Shown here: piece after piece, positions 9,257 through 16,984 of the stretch | Numbering within the stretch: the first letter of the stretch is position 1 | Layout: every line of letters begins with the position of its first letter | Assembly: GCA_030674155.1 (NCBI GenBank) | Contig: CM060326.1 | Location: 14,919,585 to 14,937,084, forward strand | Length of the DNA stretch: 17,500 nucleotides | Reading direction: 5' to 3' | Source: Stramonita haemastoma | Taxonomy: Eukaryota; Mollusca; Gastropoda; Neogastropoda; Muricidae | Position numbers and translations under genes: made by a program | Notes under the pieces: generated by a model | What the model saw: only the letters and a program-made list of their open reading frames with translations | Told to the model about the DNA's origin: nothing | The model's database searches: none

Positions 9257-9337
9257 CCTCAGTTCATCATCGGTGCTTCCAGTTCAGCCTTCATTTTTCC
9301 AGTTCAATCTTCGTTGCTCTAGTTCAATCTTCCTAGC
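9257..9337. repeat. 20-bp minisatellite, four copies in perfect register
   Basis: The core AGTTCA starts at 9261, 9281, 9301 and 9321, exactly 20 bp apart each time. Copies are roughly CC-[T/A]C-AGTTCAATCTTCNTNGC, with copy 1 the most diverged and copies 3 and 4 sharing AGTTCAATCTTC. No frame is preserved, because 20 is not a multiple of 3. No other copies were seen in the window. Confidence 0.85.
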
Positions 9338-9674
9338 AACAACCCAAAAACCTTCATTGTATCAGCTTGCCCTTTGTTGCTGGCTCAGGCTGTGTTTCAT
9401 TGTTACCCCAGCTCGATGTTTGTTCCTCGTGTCTCGTGACGTGCGTGTCGCGTTGCACTGACTTCTCCTTTCGCAAGTTTTCATTTCCCTGGCTGGTTAG
9501 TCTTTGTTGTTGTTGTTTTTGTTGTTGTCAATCCTGTTTTCCCCTACAGTCACAAAAAAGGAACCTTTCCAATAGCAGGTTCTGTTCTCACTTTCCTTCC
9601 ATGATAGCTTATTTTCGTTTTAAGATATCATGAGCCATTGTGGTGACTCTTCTGAGCTGAGAAAGAAAGGAGAA

Positions 9675-9675
<1 letters not shown>
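9338..9675. other. Unique-looking non-coding stretch with (TTG)n
   Basis: T-rich ordinary sequence with a (TTG)n-like run at 9503-9529. Two short frames overlap here, neither with domain features. Confidence 0.5.
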
Positions 9676-9724
<49 letters not shown>

Positions 9725-9743
9725 ACACACACACACACTACAA

Positions 9744-9783
<40 letters not shown>

Positions 9784-9825
9784 ACACACACACCACACAC
9801 CACCACAACCACCACCCCACCACCA
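9676..9825. repeat. Long (CA)n, two blocks, with CCA-rich right edge
   Basis: (CA)n at 9676-9738 with a single T slip at 9719, a short TACAAAAAA break, (CA)n at about 9747-9782, then CACCA/CCACC sequence to 9825. Cys-Val and His-Thr frames are artefacts. Confidence 0.95.
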
Positions 9826-10206
9826 ACATAACCAACGATAACTTTCCCTGTATGCGTGCGTTTGATGAGATTTTACATTAATTAAACTCGCCTCACTGTT
9901 ATATCTCACAGATCCGTAACGGCACACAGGTACACAAGCAGTATCTAGCAAAGGCATCATCAAAGTCCGTCAGCTAAGTCGTTGCATCTCTAACATACAG
10001 GAGGGGCTGGCTACAGAGTGAGCTGCTCTATAATTATATACATACAGGCATACATGTAAAACCCAGCTGCTGACAACAAACTATCAGATTACGCGCGGTG
10101 ACAACAACATCCACAGCAAAATCAATACTCCCTCTTGGACAAAAACTGTTTGTTGTAACTTTGCCACGGAACGAAATAAATTAATTGATCAATTAAATGG
10201 TGAAGC
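9826..10206. other. Unique-looking non-coding stretch
   Basis: Ordinary AT-rich sequence with no gene, RNA or repeat that I can support. Confidence 0.45.
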
Positions 10207-10504
10207 AAGAGAGAGAGGAGAGAGAGGAGAGAGAGAGAGAGGGAGAGAGAGGAGAGAGAGAGAGAGAGAGAGGAGGAGAGAGAGAGAGAGAGCTTTGGTA
10301 TAGACTTCAACAAACACGTATGCACGCATTACACACGCACGTGCGCATGGGAAGTGGGTGGGGAAGGAGGAAGGTTGAGGCAGAGGAGAGAGAGAGGGGG
10401 GGTGAGGGAGTAGGAAAGAGAAGAGAGAAAGAGAAGAGTGAGAGAGAAAGAGAGAGAGAGAGACAGACAGAAGACTGACAGACAGACAGATGGAGGAGAG
10501 AGAT
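10207..10504. repeat. Two GA-rich tracts, the second ending in GACA
   Basis: A purine-only tract at 10207-10292, a gap of ~55 bp that includes GCACGTGCGCA, then a second purine-rich tract at about 10349-10462 passing into (GACA)n at 10463-10490. Minus-strand Ser-Leu frames are artefacts. Confidence 0.92.
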
Positions 10505-10929
10505 ATGCACACATACATGATACCTCGAGTACAAAAGCAAAATGCCATTGGATAGTGATGGCTCTCTCTCTCACATACACGAACACAACAAGCACACACA
10601 CGCTACACACAAGCACAGAAAACAGCACTTTACAAAGTCAGGAGATTAATTAAGTACAGAGACAACTACAACACATAACGCAACAAATATGTTGCAAACG
10701 GATCAACAGAAGACTAATTTCGCCACTTTCACACACACACACCTAGTCTAGCAGCACGCAACGCACTGCATGTATAGTCTCTACAGCTGTCGCAGCACGG
10801 ACACACACAGTCATCCGGCACGCTTACACACCAAACTGATTACAAGTTCTTTTAAGAGATTTTATTGACAGTAGACCAACATAAACACCAAGGCTAGTGG
10901 TAGGTTGCAGAGACCAAAATGGCTCAGAC

Positions 10930-10930
<1 letters not shown>
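10505..10930. other. Unique-looking, CA-sprinkled non-coding stretch
   Basis: Contains short CA runs (near 10590 and 10731-10743) and a small perfect hairpin at 10680-10695 (GCAACA, loop AATA, TGTTGC). No gene or RNA family recognised. Confidence 0.5.
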
Positions 10931-10932
<2 letters not shown>

Positions 10933-10978
<46 letters not shown>

Positions 10979-11112
10979 ACAACCACAACACACACACACA
11001 CACTCCACACACACATACACACACACACACACAAAACCACACCACACCAAAGACCAACCAACAGACAGACAAGAGTTCGAGACAGCAGACAGACAAGCAG
11101 ACAGACAAGGCC
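10933..11112. repeat. (CA)n block followed by ACAGACA-rich sequence
   Basis: (CA)n at about 10933-10977, more CA with CCA and ATA slips to about 11040, then CCAACC and CAGACAGACAAG units to about 11112. The right part is a degenerate GACA repeat. Confidence 0.93.
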
Positions 11113-11420
11113 AAGCCAAAGCAAAGAGACCCAGAGGGGAAAGCGATGGGGCCATAGCGTGTGAACCTCTGGGCTCTTGTATTGACAAAGCGCCTGTCAA
11201 CACAGTGACTGCAAGGTGACCATCTCCTGCCTCCCTCCCGCAACATACAGACCTCGGATACAAACCTCCTCCCCCTCCCTGCCTAGCCCTCTAGCCTAGA
11301 TCGCTCTCGCCAACTGCCGTGCCGCTACTCTGCCCTATGCTGTCCGTAGTAGCCTAGTCTAGTTAGTGCAACCATTCACTCGATCTACTATGATGCTGGC
11401 CACTCAGCTATACAGCAAGT
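11113..11420. other. Unique-looking non-coding stretch before the satellite
   Basis: GC-balanced sequence with CTAG-rich spots near 11282-11300 and 11351-11366. GTGCAACC at 11367 and AGCTATACAGCAA near 11407 resemble pieces of the adjacent monomer and may be an eroded leading copy. Confidence 0.45.
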
Positions 11421-11760
11421 GTGCAACAGTAGTGAACAATCAGAATGGGGAAAAAAGATTTACCTAACATCGTCACGTTCAGTCACAGACAACGTTGTGC
11501 AACAGTAGTGATCAATCAGAATTGGAAAAAAAGGTTTACCTAAACATCGTCACGTTCAGCTACACAAAACGTTGTGCAACAGTAGTGCATAGCTTTGTGG
11601 AAAAAAGAAAGGATTTATTTAAACATCACCAATGTTTAGCATCACATGCAACGTGTGCAACAGTAGTGATCAAGATGAAAAAAGTTACATTTACATCGCA
11701 ACGTTTAGCTCACAAACAACTTTTGCATAGTTTCAACATGGAAAAAAGCATTTTAAAAAA
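11421..11760 (+). repeat. Tandem array of a ~77-bp satellite-like monomer
   Basis: Monomers start with GTGCAACAGTAGTG at 11421, 11497, 11574 and 11655, giving spacings of 76, 77 and 81 bp. A fifth, degraded unit starts near 11722. Each unit has the same order of blocks: GTGCAACAGTAGTG, then GGAAAAAA or GAAAAAA, then TTTACCTAAACATCG, then ACGTTCAGC or ACGTTTAGC, then ACAAAACGTT or similar. Units 1 and 2 are nearly identical, and divergence increases to the right. GTTGTGCAAC at the unit junction is a near-palindrome. No known satellite family is recognised, and the period is not a multiple of 3. Confidence 0.9.
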
Positions 11761-11767
11761 ACACACA

Positions 11768-11787
11768 ATGTATTCTTAACAATACAT
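11768..11787. repeat. Perfect 7-bp hairpin at right end of the satellite array
   Basis: ATGTATT (11768-11774) and AATACAT (11781-11787) are perfect reverse complements around a 6-nt CTTAAC loop. It lies just past the last degraded monomer. Confidence 0.6.
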
Positions 11788-12180
11788 ATCCTCTCACACT
11801 TCTCACGACGTTCCATCAAACATTTATGATCAATTGAAGATTCAAGTTTTTTTTTTTATACGAATACCAAGAGTATACTTAGTGTGTGGAAATAACTCAC
11901 ACTCGTCATCCGCTGAGCATGTGGTTGGAAAAGCAAGAGGCAAAGACGGTGACTCATTTTGAAGTAATGTATCCTTATCTGGCATTAGGCTGTACTAGAG
12001 ATCATTACTTTTTTCTCATAACCTTTTATAAAAAAAATTCAAGAGGAAGGGAGATTGCAGGAATTAAGATTTAATCATGAAACTTGCAATATTTAGGTGG
12101 AGGAGTAAAAAAAATTAGAGAACACAAGGCTTTTATCAATAAAGATTATCATCCCGTATGAAGTATTACCAAATGTAATG
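11788..12180. other. AT-rich non-coding stretch
   Basis: Ordinary AT-rich sequence with a T-run at about 11849-11858. ATCAATAAAGATTATC at about 12136-12151 resembles a polyadenylation or LINE-tail string but stands alone. Nothing else recognised. Confidence 0.45.
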
Positions 12181-12182
12181 TC

Positions 12183-12238
12183 AGTGTGTGTGTATGTGTG
12201 TGTGTATGTGTGTGTGTGTATGTGTGTGTGTGTGTGTG
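12183..12238. repeat. (TG)n with regular TATG interruptions
   Basis: TG dinucleotides interrupted by TATG about every 10-14 bp, pointing to a higher-order unit near TGTGTGTGTA. Confidence 0.93.
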
Positions 12239-12389
12239 GTCTTGTATCTTTTCAGTTGTTTGCACTGATGCGCTGTGGCCCATAAAAGGCAAGTTTCCAA
12301 TTTGTAACCTTTCATGCTTAGGTTGCTAAAGAAAAATCAACCTATTTGGAGAAATGAAGGGTTTGTTCTAACGGCGTAACATACCACAC

Positions 12390-12462
<73 letters not shown>

Positions 12463-12471
12463 CACACACAG
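12390..12471. repeat. Long (CA)n microsatellite
   Basis: An uninterrupted CA run of about 70 bp followed by TACACACA. It is reverse complementary to the TG tract about 150 bp upstream. Confidence 0.95.
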
Positions 12472-12631
12472 ATGAGCAAAATAATCATACTAAAACCATA
12501 TTTTCCAATACATAGTAATGAGGTTTAAAAAAACAAACCAACTCTAAAATAATGTTTTCGAAGATTCAAATTTTTTAAAAAGCAAACAAAACAAAAAAAC
12601 CCTACTCTCATGAATGACATCTAAACATTCT

Positions 12632-13100
12632 ACCCCCCATTTCAAATCCGCCGTCACAGAATTTTCTTGCGGCATTCCTCTCCCATCCTTATTGACAGAA
12701 AATCCCCGCAAAAAGCTCAACAGCAGTTTCTGCAGGTACGCAACGCCCTGGGTAATAGTGGTTGTTTAAAGTTCGAACTCCATTCGTCACAGCAAACAAA
12801 CAGCAAGCAGCAGCAGCAGCAGCAGCAGCAGAAAGCGCCTGCCGGCCTGGCTTTGTGTTGTAGAGAGAGCTATCAGCACGTCGCCTTGACATACACCGAT
12901 CATCATCAGTAAGGCAAGCAGCTGAAGAGGCGGTTGACAACACTGTCGCATTGATCAGTTTTACCCGGAGTCCACATCGAGTGCGCTTCAATCTTTAAGA
13001 GCACGCGTGTCACTGCTGTTGGAGGGTGCGCGAAGTTATGTTTGCCAGGCCTCTTCAGGCTTTTGTTCCGTCGGTGCGAGTGCCTGTTTTCTTTTAGAGT
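12632..13100. other. Moderate-complexity block with (CAG)8, no supported gene
   Basis: This block has normal complexity and scattered CpG, unlike its surroundings. A plus-strand frame at 12667-12912 (81 residues) includes eight Gln from the (CAG)8 microsatellite at 12808-12831. A pyrimidine-rich acceptor-like sequence ends in CAG at 12696-12698, and CAG|GTACGC lies at 12733-12741, so a 37-nt exon-like interval can be drawn. The frame has no recognised domain and the splice sites are unproven. It could be a diverged exon, a UTR or ordinary intergenic DNA. Confidence 0.3.
12808..12831. repeat. (CAG)8 trinucleotide repeat
   Basis: Eight uninterrupted CAG units within the block at 12632-13100, preceded by CAAACAGCAAG. 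It gives poly-Gln in one plus-strand frame and poly-Ala on the minus strand. Confidence 0.95.
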
Positions 13101-13426
13101 TTACGTCAACATTAACATTCTTTTTTTGTTGTTGTTGAAAAAGCAGGGAGCGGAAAGAAAAGGAAAGGAAAGCAAATCACAATGACCTAAGCGAGGATGG
13201 GGTGTGTATATATTATCGGGTAGAAACAGGCAGATTACTACAGGTTTTGTGTTGATGAGACTGAATAATTTAGGGGTGAGTCATTATTATCCTGCTGAAT
13301 ATAAAAGTGGGGTGGGGGAAAAATGCATGTGAAAGATGGATTGGGAAAGCAGGAACAATGGACACGTGCAAACACTGGCTTTTATACTTATCATATACAC
13401 ACCCGCGCGCCGCACACGTACATACC
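13101..13426. other. Unique-looking non-coding stretch
   Basis: Contains short purine-rich (13145-13170) and G-rich (about 13306-13320) patches. No gene or RNA recognised. Confidence 0.45.
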
Positions 13427-13461
13427 TGCGCGCGCACGCGCGCGCGCATACAAGTAAGCGC

Positions 13462-13529
<68 letters not shown>

Positions 13530-13537
13530 CATCTCTC

Positions 13538-13609
<72 letters not shown>
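13427..13609. repeat. Compound (CG)n-(CA)n-(TC)n microsatellite
   Basis: 13427-13452 is a 26-bp alternating R-Y segment made mostly of CG steps. The short palindrome AAGTAAGCGCTTAC follows, then (CA)n to 13506 and (TC)n with rare slips to 13609. All long frames across it are dipeptide artefacts. Confidence 0.95.
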
Positions 13610-13611
<2 letters not shown>

Positions 13612-14121
13612 GAAAGACTAGAACCCAGACCACCACCACTCAAAGTCTAGTGAATTGAGAGAAAAATCCGGGCCAAAAAAAAGGGGGGAGAAACGGACCC
13701 GCGCACTTCTCACTTTCAATGGTGGAGCTTTACCTCTAGCTCTTACTTAGCCCACTAGCCTATAGACTTTTCCATCCCAAGGTGTACATCATACTGACTG
13801 CAGCAAGGTAGATGATACAGTACAGCCCCTTGTGACAAGAAGTGGACAGTTCTAAAGGACTGGCCTTGAGCTATGGCGACAAGACATGGACGGCAGGCGG
13901 TTGATGAATGGCTGAGGCCCAAAATAGCTCCCACGGTCACACTTGTACTATGTGCTAATCGATCACTTACGCAGTCATCGACCTGACCTAGCTGCCTCCT
14001 ATTCCCGTAAGTACAGTCCTACTTACACACAAATCTGCCGACATTTTTTTTCTCTCCTTCCACATTCCATACAGGTCTAGCTATTAGAGCAGATTAGGTG
14101 AAACTTTTCATATCACTTCAG
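13610..14121. other. Unique-looking non-coding stretch
   Basis: Ordinary composition apart from an A/G run at about 13675-13688 and a T-run near 14044-14051. A 61-residue minus-strand frame (13755-13940) has no recognised feature. Confidence 0.45.
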
Positions 14122-14252
14122 GTTGTGTATGTGTGTGTGTATGTGTGTGTGTGTGTGTATGTGTGTGAGAGAGAGAGAGAGAAAGAGAGAGATATATATA
14201 TAGAGAGAGAGGGTGTGTGTGTGTGTACGTGTGTACGTGTGTGTGTGTGTGT
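14122..14252. repeat. Symmetric compound microsatellite TG-GA-TA-GA-TG
   Basis: (TG)n (14124-14167), (GA)n (14168-14191), (TA)n (14192-14202), (GA)n (14202-14211), (TG)n (14213-14252). The order reads the same from both ends, and 14184-14210 is a perfect 27-bp mirror repeat centred on the TA tract. Confidence 0.92.
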
Positions 14253-14616
14253 TGATGCAAAAAAAATAGTACTTCACAAATTATAACCTCTTCGTAAACT
14301 CTAGAAATCATCTGCTTTTGGTAAATGCAAATCAGTATTTTAGCACAAAAAAGGTGATCACAAATAACTTTTTTCTTTAAAAAAAAGAAGAAAAAACTTA
14401 TGTGTATGAATAATACATAATGAAATCTAGATGTGAGACACACATGCTGCACAAACATTCAAGAAAACAGAGAAAAACACAAACTTATTTTCAGCTTCCT
14501 AACTTCATAAAAACTCTGGTTTCTCTCTTTCTGCTTTTTCTCTCTTTACATTAACTCGAGACAAGAAAAAGTACGCGGCATCTTATAGAGAAGCACCGAA
14601 AAGAACAGAGCGTTAG

Positions 14617-14617
<1 letters not shown>
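14253..14617. other. AT-rich non-coding stretch
   Basis: Ordinary AT-rich sequence with A-runs (about 14259-14266 and 14378-14396). No gene or RNA recognised. Confidence 0.45.

Positions 14618-14694
<77 letters not shown>
14618..14694. repeat. Perfect 77-bp (CA)n microsatellite
   Basis: Uninterrupted alternating CA from 14618 to 14694, directly upstream of the GC-rich block at 14735-15245. Confidence 0.97.
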
Positions 14695-14696
<2 letters not shown>

Positions 14697-14734
14697 ACAA
14701 GCCAGATTTTATAAAAAGAGAATATCAGGAGACA

Positions 14735-15245
14735 AAACGTCCGCAGGGACGGCTCCAATATCCTAACCAGCGACACAAAAATAAAACCGAATACAGTCCC
14801 CCCCGACTCTCGCCGATACTGCTCGCAAATGGCCGCACCCGGGGGAACTCTGCAGCGGGTCCGGATGAAAGCTTCAACAACAGTCACAAGACAGTTCTGC
14901 GGTTGGCGGCATTGAGTTTGCATGTCATTAACAGCGGGCTGGACATTTGTCGGCACTCAACACTGGGCCACTAACGGGTCCCCCAGGGCGGGCGGGCAGA
15001 TACTAACGGTCCTCGCGCACCTCGCAGAAAATAATACCCAGCCCGGGCCACTGGTCTCTGGCTCTCTTTTCTCTCTCTCGGCTCTGAACGGTATAATGCC
15101 CGCCCGACTCGAGAAAATAATGACGACGACGACAACCCGCCGGGCCGTTGCTGTAAATATTGCATGCAAATGAGCGGGCTCGGATTAAATCTTCCTTTCG
15201 GGCTTTGCAGATTGAGAGCTAGAATCTAGCTAGGCTAGGCTAGTG
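14735..15245. promoter_or_regulatory. Candidate regulatory block with duplicated motifs
   Basis: A GC- and CpG-containing, low-repeat island. TTGCATG-8-AGCGGGCT (14918-14940) recurs as TTGCATG-6-AGCGGGCT (15160-15180). The second contains the POU octamer ATGCAAAT (15164-15171). ACTAACGGGTCC (14970-14981) recurs as ACTAACGGTCC (15002-15012), both with a Myb-like TAACGG. CTCGCAGAAAATAAT (15021-15035) recurs as CTCGAGAAAATAAT (15108-15121). Forkhead-like TGTAAATA (15152-15159) and Otx-like GGATTA (15182-15187) lie alongside. Frames here (70-83 residues) have no domains. Reuse of several different motifs fits an enhancer or promoter-proximal element. The assignment is inferred from motifs only. 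Confidence 0.35.
15217..15244. repeat. AGCTAGA/TCTAGCT palindrome and GCTAG repeats
   Basis: AGCTAGA (15217-15223) and TCTAGCT (15225-15231) form a palindrome around one A. It runs into TAGGCTAGGCTAG, a short 5-bp tandem repeat. Confidence 0.7.
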
Positions 15246-15261
15246 CGCGGAGCAGAGCAGA

Positions 15262-15289
15262 GGGGGGAGAGGGGGGGGGGGGGGGGGGG
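15262..15289. repeat. Poly-G run (G6 then G19)
   Basis: A G6 block, GAGA-type spacer and a G19 homopolymer at 15271-15289. Assembly length here is likely to be unreliable. Confidence 0.9.
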
Positions 15290-15481
15290 TTCTGTGCATG
15301 TTGGTGAAAAGAAAAGAGAGCGGATATTGAACACAGCTTGGACAGAAGTGGAAGTACAACAGGGAATAGGTCTATTATTGAGTCGGAGCATGCTAGTGAG
15401 TTAATGCAGAATGGTGGGAAAGGTTGCAGGAGAGAGAGAGAGAGGCCAGAGGGAGTAAGAAATAATTATAGCAGGGGGAAG
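15290..15481. other. Pre-insertion flank of the SINE
   Basis: Ordinary sequence with a short GA run at about 15430-15445. It ends at the SINE insertion point. The 15-mer TTGAACACAGCTTGG here (about 15327-15341) also occurs at 8551-8565. Confidence 0.5.
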
Positions 15482-15497
15482 AGTTATTATTGCACAC
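15482..15497 (+). repeat. 5' target-site duplication of the SINE
   Basis: AGTTATTATTGCACAC matches 16371-16386 exactly. The flanking bases on either side differ, which fixes the duplication at 16 bp. TSDs of this length are typical of LINE-mediated target-primed reverse transcription. Confidence 0.95.
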
Positions 15498-15501
15498 ACC
15501 A

Positions 15502-15573
15502 GCCGCCATGGCGCAGTGGTTAGCGCCTTGAATTCCGGACTGGAAGGTCGCGGGTTCGAATCCCATGAGTCAT
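15502..15573 (+). promoter_or_regulatory. tRNA-like head with Pol III A and B boxes
   Basis: Box A TGGCGCAGTGGT (15509-15520) matches TRGCNNAGYNGG except for the last base. Box B GGTTCGAATCC (15553-15563) is a perfect match. The D arm folds (GCGC, 8-nt loop, GCGC), and the T arm keeps GGG/CCC around TTCGAAT. The anticodon stem is poor, and the 3' acceptor strand does not pair with GCCGCCA. The anticodon position reads CCG, which would suggest a tRNA-Arg origin, but this is weak. It is a retroposon promoter and not a functional tRNA gene. Confidence 0.85.
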
Positions 15574-15578
15574 AGGGA

Positions 15579-15583
15579 TTTTT
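15579..15583 (+). terminator. T5 run directly after the tRNA head
   Basis: Five T residues on the sense strand, six bases past the tRNA-like region. T4 or longer is the usual RNA polymerase III termination signal, so a Pol III transcript could end here, far short of the 3' tail. I see no other T4+ run in the sense strand of the element. Confidence 0.5.
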
Positions 15584-16336
15584 CGGGCTCCGGTCGGCTC
15601 CTACCCAGAGTGAGTGTGCTGTGGGCTCAATGGGGAGACTGGGACCACACAGTCGAGCTTCATCCACTTTACGGATGCGACTTTGAGAGTGTTGCTCAAA
15701 TTACCTGACCAACACTGCAGGTGTCTGTATCTCTCGGGCCCGGTTGACGCCGGGATATATTATGATAGTAAGCGTAGAGTACAGCCCTGTCAAGTAGTCT
15801 CCAAGCATATGCACCTCCACAGCAGCATCATTACATCATCCTCATTCTCATCGATCATCATGCAATGAAAAAATTGCCTCTGATTCCGTGGGCCCGGTTG
15901 CTCTGGTCTCATGGTGACCTCAGATTCGGTTTCCCCATACGCTTCTGTGCCTGTGGTGAGTTTGTGTCAAAGCCCTTGGGGTTGGAGGTTCGCGGGGGCG
16001 GTCGTTGGAGGGACGTTGTGGTGTCACCACCTCGGGTGGGCGACTCACTCAGTCTGGCTCCGCGACTGAACTAATACTGTCGTTAGTAGGGGGCTTAGTA
16101 GGTGGTGTCCTGCGTATGTTAGCTCAGAACAGGCACCACTGAACACCACCAAAGTGACCCAGCAGAAGTGCAGGGCCCCTCTGGCTGGTGGCCCCGCGAC
16201 GGCCTAATATCGATGAGCTCCTTGTGGACTTCCGATCCTGGGGATGAGACATGACAAACCTGGGCATGGATGTGGCGGGAAAGTTGAAGCGAGCGGCGTG
16301 GGAGCGGCGGGGACAGGAGCGTCACGGAAGAAGAGG

Positions 16337-16340
<4 letters not shown>

Positions 16341-16370
<30 letters not shown>
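16341..16370 (+). repeat. A30 tail of the SINE
   Basis: Thirty uninterrupted A residues at the 3' end of the element. The next A may belong to the tail or to the target-site duplication. Antisense translation gives the poly-Phe run in the minus-strand frames. Confidence 0.95.
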
Positions 16371-16374
<4 letters not shown>

Positions 16375-16386
16375 ATTATTGCACAC
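16371..16386 (+). repeat. 3' target-site duplication of the SINE
   Basis: AGTTATTATTGCACAC, identical to 15482-15497, directly after the poly-A tail. Confidence 0.95.
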
Positions 16387-16698
<312 letters not shown>

Positions 16699-16875
16699 AA
16701 CAGACACTGAGACTGAGAGAGTACTTATTTCTTGTAGAAGTTTAAAAATATTTATGCATTTTGAATATATATGCACTTAAGTTGCATGGTTTTTTTCATA
16801 CTTTACCTTTATAAAAAAAAAGAAGATAGTGTCACAAGCTTTCCAGGTTGCTGTACTGAATCAACTTGTTCCACT
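16699..16875. other. AT-rich non-coding stretch
   Basis: AT-rich sequence with an A-run at about 16813-16821. Nothing recognised. Confidence 0.45.
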
Positions 16876-16936
<61 letters not shown>

Positions 16937-16984
16937 ACGTGTGTGTGTGTGCGTGTGTGTGTACGTGTGTGTACGTGTGTGTGT
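16876..16984. repeat. 109-bp perfect alternating R-Y (TG)n tract
   Basis: Every base alternates purine and pyrimidine. It is mostly TG with TATA, ACGT and CG interruptions that keep the alternation. TTTG and a GACA/GACT run (to about 17016) follow. Very strong Z-DNA candidate by sequence class. Confidence 0.95.

Larger units (their letters stand above)
15498..16370 (+). mobile_element. Full-length, long tRNA-derived SINE-like retroposon
   Basis: The element starts 4 bp before a tRNA-like head (15502-15573) and ends in A30 (16341-16370), between perfect 16-bp direct repeats. Body length is about 843 bp without the tail, well above the 150-600 bp usual for SINEs. After the tRNA head it has an unrelated body. 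GGGCCCGGTTG occurs at 15736-15746 and again at 15890-15900, and an A-rich string (15867-15873) sits just before the second, so it may be two fused modules. No ORF encodes a reverse transcriptase, so it would be non-autonomous. The perfect TSD and clean tail suggest a fairly recent insertion. I cannot name the family; a mollusc SINE is likely. Confidence 0.9.

Noticed and set aside
9257..9337. CRISPR-like short repeats
   Set aside because: The 20-bp units are contiguous with no spacers.
11421..11760. CRISPR array
   Set aside because: The 77-bp units are homologous along their whole length and degrade gradually; there are no constant repeats separated by unrelated spacers, and the setting is eukaryotic.
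15502..15573. Functional tRNA gene
   Set aside because: The acceptor 3' strand does not pair with GCCGCCA, the anticodon stem is poor, and the sequence is the 5' part of a retroposon flanked by target-site duplications.
15401..15667. 88-residue minus-strand frame containing DSNPRPSSPE
   Set aside because: The DSNPRP string is the antisense translation of the tRNA-like B box region of the SINE. It is a well-known source of spurious predicted proteins and not a gene.
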